From: Sipunculus nudus
Taxonomy: Eukaryota > Annelida > Sipuncula > Golfingiida > Sipunculidae
DNA length: 64,000 nucleotides
Assembly: GCA_026874595.1 (NCBI GenBank)
Contig: CM049320.1
Coordinates: 49,922,714-49,986,713, forward strand
Reading direction: 5' to 3'
Both the position numbers and the translations under genes were made by a program. Positions 55,701 to 64,000 of this stretch are shown here, in pieces. Position 1 is the stretch's first letter. Every line of letters begins with the position of its first letter. The notes beneath the pieces were generated by a model that searched no databases, was not told where the DNA came from, and was given only the letters and a program-made list of their open reading frames with translations.

Positions 55701-58320
55701 AAACAAAGGACAAGCAACATGATACCTACATCTATGTCTAGTTGTCTTACTTTGTTTTAATAATTATGTACATAACTCACTGTCTGCAGTGATAGATTCT
55801 GTAGAAGCAACATCTGTGGCTGTGTCCGTGGATGTTGTTTCTTCAAGAAGTGTGGTTCCATCCTCTGGTGAGGCGGTTGTGACCTTTGCTGAGACTACAA
55901 AAGACGAAGTTGATTGCGTCATCCCTATGTTGTATGCTGTACTTCCAAGGCCGACTGCAGCATTTGTATTAGAATGTATTGTTTTGATTATTTAAGTGTA
56001 TCAATATACGAAATTCACTCTATTAAAATACATATATCTCTGCACTGTACATAATAAAATACATAAGGATAATCTACAACAAATACAATCAAATACAACA
56101 ATAGAAAGGGATTTAAATAGATTGCCAACAGACTAGATGGTTGAGAATTCTAAAACAAAGAGTTGACATGACAGTAGCTGACGACGAATGTTATTACAAC
56201 AACTGAAAAGGGATGTGGTTTCAGCAAGCAGTCTTTTAAAACATTGCACACTTGTGGCATTCTTGAATTGCTGAGGGATATTGTTCCAAGGAAAAGCGAA
56301 GAATATTTCAAAGGATCTCTTTTAATACTGTGTCCAGGCTATCGACATATCAAAGAGGGATTTATCGGCTGACCTGAGTGCACGCGCAAGATGATCAACC
56401 TTGAACATTTTCCCAAGGTATGAAGTTGCTAAGCCCAGAAAGGCTTTATAATTAAGCAAAAGCACTGTAAATCGAGGTCTATAATCTGAGGACAGCTGGC
56501 CAAACTGCGCTATGCCATGTAATGGTTCTATTAAATGAGTTATATCAAAGTGATTTTGCTATGTAACATGGTATGTATAGTGTAATCGTGGATTCTCTCC
56601 AGGCAGGCTGATACGATACCTACTACTGTCGTTATGTGAAAAGATATGGCGACAAGATGAACACCAAGGCTGAGATTATACAATCCACCGTCGTCGTGAC
56701 ACGTGGTGAGGTGGTATGATATAAACCCCATTAACTGTATTGCAAAACAATGCGACATGTTGCCTACGACCAACATTGAAACGCATTGGAAGGCAGTATT
56801 ATATATACCATCATTATCGAAAACAAAGCAACACATTATAATACATAACATCTCCATCCAGGCACAAAGTTAGGCGATATGGTAACTAAAATCGCAAGGT
56901 AAGGGCGAGGGATATGAAGCTTACATCAATCTCATTGTCGTACCTTTTTCAATGAATCATGAACCGTACTCACTGTCTGTAGTGATAGATAGTGTAGTAG
57001 AGTCTGCGTCTGTTTCCGTGGATGTTGTTTCCTCAGAAAGTTCGGATGCATTCTCTGATGAAGCGGTAGTAACCTTTGTGGGGCCTGCGGATGAAGAAGT
57101 TGTTTTTGTCACCCTGACGTTGTTAGTTGTACTTCCAGGGCCGTCTTCAGTATTTATAGCTAAATATATTGCTTTGTTTATAGTGTGTTTAAGAGTGCTA
57201 AATTGACTATTTCAAAATACAATATGTCTTTGCACTGTACATAATAAGATAAATTAGGATGATTAAAAAATTAGAATCAGATAAGACGATACAAATTACT
57301 AAAATATATTTGCGACGGACTAAATGATTGAGAATTCAAAAACAAAACGTTATAATCACAGTTTAAGAGGATGGCTACTAAATATACTAACGGGAAAGGG
57401 ATGTGTTTCCAGCAAGCAGTCTTTTAAAATTATTAAACACTTTGGGCATCCTTGAATTGCTTAAGAAGATTGTTCCAGAAGACAAGAGAAGAGTATCTGA
57501 AGGATGTCTTTCCATAATGTGCCCTGGCTCTCGGCACCTCAAAGAGGGATTTATTGGCTTTATGAAGTGCACTGGCAGGACGATCCACCTTGATCATGTT
57601 AGCTAGGTACGAAGCTACTAAGCCACAAAACGCTCTATATGTAAGAAAAAGTACTATAGCGAGGTCTCCCATCTCCAGGCGACAAGCCAAATAGCCCATG
57701 TCATAAAATGGAGGTAATGAAAAAGTTATATCAATACAATAATACAAGGTGATATGATATCTATATTGTAATGAGGGTCCCTTTCGTTAGATGAACGCCA
57801 CAGTTGACAAGATCCCATCCACTGTCATCGTGACACGGGGTGAAAAGGTATGATATTCATCATCATAACTATGTCGCAATACAAGCTGGTCTGTTGCCTA
57901 AGACCAGCCTTGACGCGCATTGCAAGGCAATATGTTGTATACCATCGCCATCGAGGAAAATAGCAGCGCAATAAATTACATGGCATCACAATCCAGGCAC
58001 AAAGTTAATCGATATAATACATAACAGCGACTGCAATTTTAAAGGCAAGGGACATGTTGCCTACCTCCATCTCTAGATTTCTTACTCAGTTAAATTAAAC
58101 GTACTCACTGTCAGCAGTAAAAGATACTGTAGTAGCAGAATCTGCAGCTGTGTCCTTTGATGTTTCCGCGGAAAGTGTGGATCCATCATCTGGTGACGCG
58201 GTTGTAATCATTGTTGAGACTGCTGTTGTTTGTAGTTCCCTGGCCGGCAACGGCATTTGTATCTAAATGTATTTTTTTTGTTTATTTTAGTCTATCAACG
58301 TGCTCAGTTATATATATATA

Positions 58321-58368
<48 letters not shown>

Positions 58369-58479
58369 CTAGATAATTAAGAATTAAAAAAACAAAATGT
58401 GAACATCATATTAGCTAATAAGCCAATACTGCCTTAAACGGAAATGTGCGCAAACACACAGACACACACGTGCGCACAC

Positions 58480-58542
<63 letters not shown>

Positions 58543-61500
58543 AGAATAGCCATACTGGTTCATTGTTTATTGATGGAAATGGAATACACAGAATAGTCGG
58601 TTTACTACCGTGACTTTACTTCGCTGGTACTTATAAAAGTGTGAATATACGCAGAGGGTAAGGGAATCTGGCTTAGCCAAGTGGTAAGGCCACCGACCGG
58701 AAATCGGAAGATCGTTGGTTTGTTTCCCATGGTCAGTGAACCGACTTTCCTGTGTATACCATTTCCATCTCAGCAAAGTATGAAGATTCTAAGGCACTGA
58801 AGACTATATAAGTAAGCAAAGGCACAGTTAATGACGATGTCTTCTAGTATACCAACGGGGAAGGGGTGTGTATTCAGCAAGCAGTCTTCTAAATACATTG
58901 TACACTTTGGGCATCCTTGTATTGCTCAGGAATATTATTCCCGAGAATAGGGGGAAAGTATATGAAAGATCCCTTTCCACACAGTGTCCTGGCCCTTTGC
59001 AACTCCAAAAGGGATTCATTGGCTGACCTGAGTGCATGCGCAGGACGATTAACATTGAATATGTGAGCGAGGTATGGAGATGGTAAGCCAATGAAGGCTT
59101 TATAAGTAAACAATAGCACTTTAAAGCGAGGTCTGTAGTCCATACTGCTTTATGCCATATAATGGTGCTACTGAAAGAGGTTTGCAAGTGTGTTAATGCA
59201 CTATTATATAGTATCTATATTTTAACCGCGGGTCATCTCCATGTCAGCTGATATGATACCTACCACCGTCGTTAATTGATGGGCTATTGTATAAGATGAA
59301 TAACACGAACGATAAGATGAACAACCTCAACGGGACACAGGGTTAGGCTGTATTTATTACCAAGGCACATAGGAGTAAAATATGTTACGTGACATTAACA
59401 TTTCATGCATAGGACATGGGATATGATGCCTACCTGAAACTCTAGCTGTTTGAGTTTAATTAATCATGAACCTTACTCACTGTCAGCAGTAATAGATACT
59501 TTAGAAGCAGAATTTGGGGATGTGTCCTTGGATGGTGTTTTCGCGGTAAGTGTGGATCCATCCTTTGGTGAAGTGGTTGTAACCTTTGCTGAGACTGGAG
59601 ATGACACAGTTGATTGTTTCATCCCGACGTTGTTTTTTGTACTTCCAGTACCGGTTTCAGCGTTTGTACCTGCATGTTTTGTTTTGTTTATTAAAGTAAA
59701 GTGCTAAATTCACTCTATTAAAATAGAATCTGCACTGTACATAATAAGATACATTAGGATATTTTAAAACGATTCAGAATCTTTCAGTGCCTTCTCAGTG
59801 GAAGGGTTCTGTTGATATACTGATTGGAGGCTGTTACAGCGATCATAATGATCGGTGATCCTCAGAGCGCTGAGCCACCACTTTTTCAAGTATTTTAAAT
59901 GTGAATGGCAGATTAGACACACATCTAATAAATGTGAAAACATATTCAGAATGATAGGTAAGGGGAGCCATTTTAAATCTGTCTATGATGCTTCTTTGGG
60001 GCTTTCATAATCAGCCTGTGGTCTCTTCTCCAGTGGCAAGTCAAAACTAAGTAAGTGGGATACCTTCAAAGGATAATTTAGATATATCGCTTCTTTGTGA
60101 TTCATGCGGTCCCTCTGCCAGGCCACTATGACCCCCACTCTCCCTTGAAGAACGTTCAAAACACTTAGCAACCACAACAATCTTTTCCACTGTTTTTTGC
60201 TAATTTCGCATGCGATTAATAAGAACCACTCTGCAAAGAAGCGACGAATTCTGCTCCCCTAGTGGCGGTTTTCACAATGCTTGCTACCGCTACCATATTT
60301 CCTAACCCCTCCCGAATTTTTTTGGTAGCAAATAGCTGCTTTTAGCACATGCGTTTTGCAGGAGACCTTGGCTTGGTCAATGTTGCCTACAAAAGTGCTG
60401 AACACCAGGCCTCTTTAAGTTAGATATTTCTTTACCAACCAACGATTTACGTTTCGGTAAAGTTTACCTAATCTTTCCTCCCTTTTAACCTCACAATTTA
60501 CTGCATGATTAATTCAAAAGCTTTTCTTTAGTACCGGAATATTCACTAATTGCCATTTATACAGCGTTGAGCCTTTATGTCCATCAATCTGCAATATAAC
60601 AACTTTGCTGTGAATCTGTTGAATGAAATATTTCTTGTTCAATAATAGAATCCTGGCATGTTCCGTGATGAATGAGTTCTATTAATTAATGATAGAAATA
60701 TACCTATTTCTATTTTTTTTAAATATTTAAGACTTTTCTAGATGTTTGTATATACATAATTGCCCCCCCCCCCCAGGAAATAATCATTGCTTATGATTTA
60801 TGAAAATTGATTAAGAACTTAATACAAAATAATTAAATGTTAACGGAAAATTATACCCTAAAAAACTTTAAATGTTAGGCGCTTATTTATATAAAATGTA
60901 CAGTGATACGGTGATACGTACTCTAAGCATGTAAAAGTCGCCTAATGATATAACAGGGATATTTCCAGGAGCTGGATGACAATTTTGTTTTAACGGTTCA
61001 TAAAACATTATGGTTATTGCTAAATTTATCATACTTTTAATATGTTGTTTTCATGTACCATGAAAAGTATGTGATTGCTTTTTTTACTTCAAAACTTTGT
61101 TTGATTTGCTTGATGAATATTGATATACATGGAAAAAAATAAATATATACCATCTTCATATAAAATCATCATATAAAAATCTTCATGTTAATGTGAATAA
61201 AAAACAGTCGTTTTAAAGCGTGTGTCCGGATATAGAAATTTTCCGTCACTTTTAGTAAAGGCGATAAATGTTATTTACGGTTTTACCAGTGCGGGGTAAA
61301 AAAGCTAGACTGCCGAATGGAACACATTCCTCTGTATTTTATGGGATCTTTTACCGGGATCAAGATGTATATCACAGCTGTTATATGCCATGCGGAGCGT
61401 ATATTTCATTTATTCTTATATAATTCAAACTGGAAACGGTATACGCACATTTAGAATTGGTAACACAAGGTCTAGAACAACAGTTAAAAAGGATAATAAC

Positions 61501-63241
61501 ATAATTAGTTTACATCTGCTGTCATTTTTTTTATTAACTTTGTATGTATCCATATCAGGTTTTGCTGTGGAAACAAGATAGTTTCCTAGCCTATTAGTGT
61601 GACCGTGTTCAGTGCATATTTTTGTGAGGAACGACAGATGTTTAGCGAACGCCAAGATTTGCGGATAAAGTTTAGAGAGATTCTCATGGTATTTAATTAT
61701 TTTTAAATTATTTTCAATCCCGATATGAAAAGCGTTATTTTGTGGGTTTTTTAAAAATTAAATTAAGATATAGGTAGCCATTTTAATTTGGTCACTGGTA
61801 TTGCGTTTTATCAGCTTGGCTACTTGTGATGTCATGCCAAAGAGGCGTGTTCATTTCAATCACGCTCCGGGAGATGAAATGCTGCACATGTACATTTCAA
61901 ACGTATATTTCACTTTAAATAGTTGGGGCAGGCGGCTTAATGTTTGCTGGCGGGTTCACTTTATAATGTCCCTCGAGTGCGTAAAATATATCCAGTCCGG
62001 GGAATAGATGTTTATTTTGGGACGAATTTTCAATAAGCAGACGCATGCGCACCGCGTGAAAACAAGGGCAAAATATGTGTCGTTGTTCATGTTGGACAAG
62101 AGTGTCAAAAACTAGATTCCTTCGATGAGTACCACTTTTTAACTACTTGCCGCCATATTGTTTTTTTGGCCCACACTGGTCAAAGAGCATACTAGAGAGC
62201 ATGCATCTCCGGACACGCGAATTGGTCCCTGGTTTATACTGACTACTTCTGGCGGTCCCGTTGACTCGGGCCCGGGACCAAATATACGTTAAATATGAGT
62301 TGGATAATAATGCTTAACATTTTCAGAATAGTCGGTAGGAAGCCATACTTTTCATTCATATAAATCTATCGAGTTAACATAAAGGTGGTATCACGTATTT
62401 CATAGCTTTGAAAGACTTGGTCCCGGATTGATCCGGGTTGGTACTTGGTTTTTTTTGAGTCACCTAATTGATTGTATATGTATGTTAGTCTAAATTCAAA
62501 GTGTAGGTAAACAGTAAGAATGGCGCCTTTTACATAGACTGACTTATGTATTGCCTGTGCGCTTCGAAGTTCATGTGATTATATGTTGCATGGATTCCAG
62601 TGATTTGGATTAGGTTTCTCTTACTTACTTGTAATATAAATAAAATAGCTAAACAACAAATAAAAATCATGTTTTAAATCTATGGCATGGTTACTGCTGC
62701 ATGATTTTTTCATTATTACTGTTATTAACAGACTGAATAAAACGCGTGAATCAAGAAATTTAATAATATGATGCATATATAACTCATGTAATTCAATATT
62801 GGTTGTAAAAGCGCCTCATTGGTTGTAACAATATGGTTTATAAATTTTACTTCTACGTGTATATTGTATTTGTGTTTTATTAACACCATCCTGTATCTAT
62901 TTGCGTGTATGCTGTTTTATCTATCTTTTATAAGTTGCGGTAAGAATTATTACAGGGCCCTGTGAGTGACAGCAGTATTCTTTGGGTGCAGACCGTTCAT
63001 CAGAAAGGTACATCTATGAATAAATAGATGACTCCTATGATGACCAAATGTTTATACCCTTAACAGATAGTATATATTATTATTATTATTAAAATAGATG
63101 CATATATTTTCTCTAAAAAAGGAAGATATAAAAAAAAATAAAATACCCTTTTTGAAAAATAGCTCTGATCCAAATAAAAACTTTCCTACCTTCATGCTCT
63201 GTCAAACAGAGGACAAGAGTTGTAATCACTAATAGAAGCAT
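52591..63241 (-). CDS. Secreted or membrane Thr/Ser-rich protein gene with tandem phase 1-1 exons (partial model)
   Basis: A signal-peptide exon at 63241-63190 ends in phase 1. At lower coordinates seven copies of one exon follow, each starting after AG with 2 nt of a codon and ending with 1 nt before GTGAGT, so any subset splices in frame. The encoded ~62-residue repeat is rich in Thr, Ser, Val and Glu with STSS, TTASP and STL..ETTS motifs, suited to O-glycosylation, like a mucin stalk. No other domains, membrane anchor or 3' end were found. The exon logic (phase-1 signal peptide, phase 1-1 Thr-rich exon) resembles the ectodomain of the membrane NLR at 12-17 kb. Linking the signal-peptide exon to the array is inference. 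Confidence 0.5.
52930..53110 (-). pseudogene. LINE tail fragment in array unit
   Basis: A short minus-strand remnant of the same LINE fragment seen at 57360-57720. The paired copy is at 55140-55340, where more of it survives. Confidence 0.4.
53542..53730 (-). pseudogene. Thr-rich exon, array copy 2, acceptor lost
   Basis: 189 nt and open, with donor GTGAGT intact, but the acceptor position reads 'ttcta|AT' where other copies have 'tttag|AT'. The AG is gone. The next AG lies within the exon (gctgcag), so the exon is probably skipped or truncated. Confidence 0.5.
53935..54290 (-). pseudogene. LINE reverse transcriptase C-terminal fragment
   Basis: Minus-strand translation gives RPRFTVLLL, YKAFLGSAPSYLGKMF and ALRSADKSL, then SFEIFFAFLWNNIPQQF. 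This is the end of an L2/CR1-type RT ('YKALHGLAPSYL ... LRS ... WN.LP'). Stops and frame changes make it dead. Confidence 0.55.
54742..54930 (-). CDS. Thr-rich exon, array copy 3
   Basis: 189 nt, phase 1-1, canonical AG acceptor and GTGAGT donor. Encodes a Thr/Ser/Val-rich repeat with VTQSTSSPVVPAEVTTAS and DESTLSVETTS. Intact. Confidence 0.55.
55140..55340 (-). pseudogene. LINE tail fragment in array unit
   Basis: Minus-strand pieces such as SYFSAVLWKNLPDKYKGALV match the 'F..AA..WN.LP' end of LINE RT. Corresponds to 52930-53110. Confidence 0.45.
55781..55969 (-). pseudogene. Thr-rich exon, array copy 4, acceptor lost
   Basis: Duplicate of copy 2 with the same missing acceptor AG, so the defect predates the duplication. 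Confidence 0.5.
56165..56520 (-). pseudogene. LINE reverse transcriptase C-terminal fragment
   Basis: Near-identical duplicate of 53935-54290. Confidence 0.55.
56974..57159 (-). CDS. Thr-rich exon, array copy 5
   Basis: 186 nt, phase 1-1. Acceptor atttag|CT; donor GTGAGT. Encodes TEDGPGSTTNN, VTKTTSSS and SEETTSTETDADSTT. Intact and the most diverged of the open copies. Confidence 0.5.
57360..57750 (-). pseudogene. LINE reverse transcriptase C-terminal fragment, best preserved
   Basis: A 104-codon minus-strand frame includes YRAFCGLVASYLANMIKVDR, ALHKANKSLFEVPRAR, YGKTSFRYSS and WNNLLKQFKDA. This clearly matches the end of L2/CR1-type RT. It has no catalytic domain and no upstream continuation. 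Confidence 0.6.
58109..58262 (-). pseudogene. Thr-rich exon, array copy 6, frameshifted
   Basis: 154 nt where others have 186-189. The internal deletion is not a multiple of three, so use would shift the frame. Splice sites look intact. Confidence 0.5.
58311..58540. repeat. Two (TA)n tracts beside SINE copy 2
   Basis: (TA)n near 58311-58364 and 58484-58540, with a (CA)n-like stretch between (58450-58480). Confidence 0.85.
58541..58785 (+). repeat. tRNA-derived SINE, copy 2, with inverted tail on its left
   Basis: The A box region (tggcttagccaagtggtaag) and a weakened B box (ggtttgtttcc) match copy 1 at 37586, as do 'ccggaaatcggaagatc' and 'cagtgaaccgac'. To its left, 58550-58602 ('ggaaatggaatacacagaat' and neighbours) is the reverse complement of a SINE tail, so a truncated minus-strand SINE seems to abut the plus-strand copy. 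Confidence 0.6.
58828..59187 (-). pseudogene. LINE reverse transcriptase C-terminal fragment
   Basis: A minus frame with YKAFIGLPSPYLAHIFNVNR, ALRSANESLLEL and YFPPILGNNIPEQYKDA: the same LINE tail as the other array units, more degraded. Confidence 0.55.
59481..59669 (-). CDS. Thr-rich exon, array copy 7 (most upstream seen)
   Basis: 189 nt, phase 1-1. Acceptor atgcag|GT; donor GTGAGT. Encodes TNAETGTGSTKNNVGM, STVSSPVSAKVTTTSPKD and more. Intact. First array exon in transcription order. Confidence 0.55.
59670..63189 (-). other. Putative first intron of the Thr-rich gene
   Basis: 3.5 kb, AT-rich, with a C11 run near 60764-60774. No further exon of the gene could be identified with confidence. 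If there is an N-terminal recognition domain, its exons should be here. Confidence 0.4.
63190..63241 (-). CDS. Putative signal-peptide exon
   Basis: ATG at 63241 opens MLLLVITTLVLCLTEHE, then GAAG|GTAGGA with phase 1. A hydrophobic core with a small/polar end fits a cleavable signal peptide. Its phase matches every exon in the downstream array. A TATAG-like element lies about 70 bp upstream on the minus strand, weak evidence for a promoter. Confidence 0.5.
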
Positions 63242-63483
63242 GCTGCTGTCTTCTAGCGGATCATCATGAGCGCCTGTCCTACCGCATTGATTGAGAGCAC
63301 TTGACGCTGTCGTCTATAAACCTGGGAAAAGACCCATAATATATTCCGACATTATCACAAAGTCGTTCCGTACACAGGCGGAGGCATTTACATAGCATTA
63401 GGATACCTATATACGGACGCATTAGTTATTCGTATTTAAAGCTGGTTGCTTGGAACATATTAACAAACCAAGCGACGTGACAT

Positions 63484-63487
63484 CATT

Positions 63488-63536
<49 letters not shown>

Positions 63537-63580
63537 GTGTGTGTATGTATGTATGTATGTATGTATGTATGTATGCATAC
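63484..63580. repeat. Compound microsatellite (CA)n-(TA)n-(TG)n-(GTAT)n
   Basis: (CA)n at 63488-63505, (TA)n to 63533, then (TG) and (GTAT)n to about 63574. Confidence 0.9.
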
Positions 63581-63689
63581 ATAAATATGGTTGTATGTAT
63601 GAATATATCAAATATATCAATATACCACTACGTTCCACATATTTCGTATAGCTACCGTATACGCTACACCAAATTATTCTACACATTGA

Positions 63690-64000
63690 TTGTATCCGCC
63701 ATAACGAAGTTTTGCGGATACTCTGTTTTTGACCGGGTTCCGCCGCCGCGTTCGTTTCCAGAGAACTCCTCTGAGACTACTAAACGGATTTTTCCGAAAC
63801 TTACACCGTTTATCGTTGTTCAACTGCCTTGGGTTAAAATCACTCATATCTCTGCAGTTGTTTTACTAATTCACCTGAAATTCGGCATGCGTATACATCC
63901 TAGACAGCTTTCTTGATTTTATGACAGGTGGCGCAACCAACGTTCACGTTCACGCTGCAGACATCCAAGCTCATATCTCAGGAACCGTTTGACCAACCAG
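63690..64000 (-). repeat. Inverted partial copy of the GGTGGCGCCACC repeat
   Basis: A reverse-complement match to the right part of 23290-24480. It begins with the GTATCCGC/GCGGATAC hairpin end, passes the ccgccgccgcg block, then 'aaaatcactcatatctctg' and 'aggtggcgcaacc', and is cut by the window edge. Confidence 0.7.

Larger units (their letters stand above)
55450..56910. repeat. Recent tandem duplication, right copy
   Basis: Partner of 53215-54670; a handful of substitutions and small indels. Confidence 0.75.

Overview
This window looks like nuclear DNA of an animal, most likely a mollusc and probably a bivalve. The evidence is AT-rich sequence with long introns, dense (TA)n, (CTGT)n and poly-C tracts, repeats carrying GTCCGTCCGTC heads and 'aaggtcaag' blocks of a kind common in bivalve assemblies, invertebrate-type LINE, Ty3/gypsy and SINE debris, and an invertebrate NLR-type gene. 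Species cannot be named from sequence alone. Nearly all other open frames are chance or simple-repeat frames.

The main gene is on the + strand at 12071-21056. Six exons join with compatible phases into a 3045-nt (1015-codon) frame: a signal-peptide exon, two short extracellular exons, a transmembrane exon, an exon leading into NACHT, and one large exon with a complete NACHT ATPase domain followed by leucine-rich repeats. The model predicts a membrane-anchored NLR with its NTPase and LRRs in the cytoplasm. The frame contains two stops, TAG at 17868 and TAA at 19899. The TAA lies exactly between NACHT and LRR, so the locus is either a pseudogene or null allele, or it makes truncated products. 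A paralogous first exon with its promoter block, killed by a TAG, lies at 1990-2184.

The second gene-like structure is on the - strand, about 52591-63241. A signal-peptide exon (63190-63241) is followed by seven tandem copies of a Thr/Ser-rich exon of about 189 nt. All are phase 1-1, so any number can be spliced in frame. The array grew by tandem duplication of roughly 2.2-kb units that also carry LINE fragments. It looks like an extracellular mucin-like stalk whose other domains are not identified.

Region by region: 0.3-1.3 kb, degenerate tandem repeats; 2-3 kb, orphan exon 1 plus repeat; 3.77-3.98 kb, a possible terminal exon of an unknown - strand gene; 6.66-11.06 kb, a foldback-like element with arms of ~161-bp repeats; 11.1-12.8 kb, duplicated flanking DNA, a 69-bp perfect hairpin with 10-bp direct repeats, and the NLR promoter; 12-21 kb, NLR gene; 23.3-24.5 kb, GGTGGCGCCACC tandem repeat, with an inverted partner at 63.7-64.0 kb; 25.02-28.28 kb, a 3245-bp inverted-repeat element with 6-bp target duplications and a dead LINE inside; 29.3-30.3 kb, repeats and a SAP-like gene fragment; 31.85-33.47 kb, dead Ty3/gypsy pol; 37.6 and 58.5 kb, two tRNA-derived SINE copies; 38.7-40.3 kb, polypurine tract; 41.9-42.6 kb, LTR-like promoter region; 46.2-48.6 kb, local tandem duplications; 52.6-63.2 kb, Thr-rich exon array.
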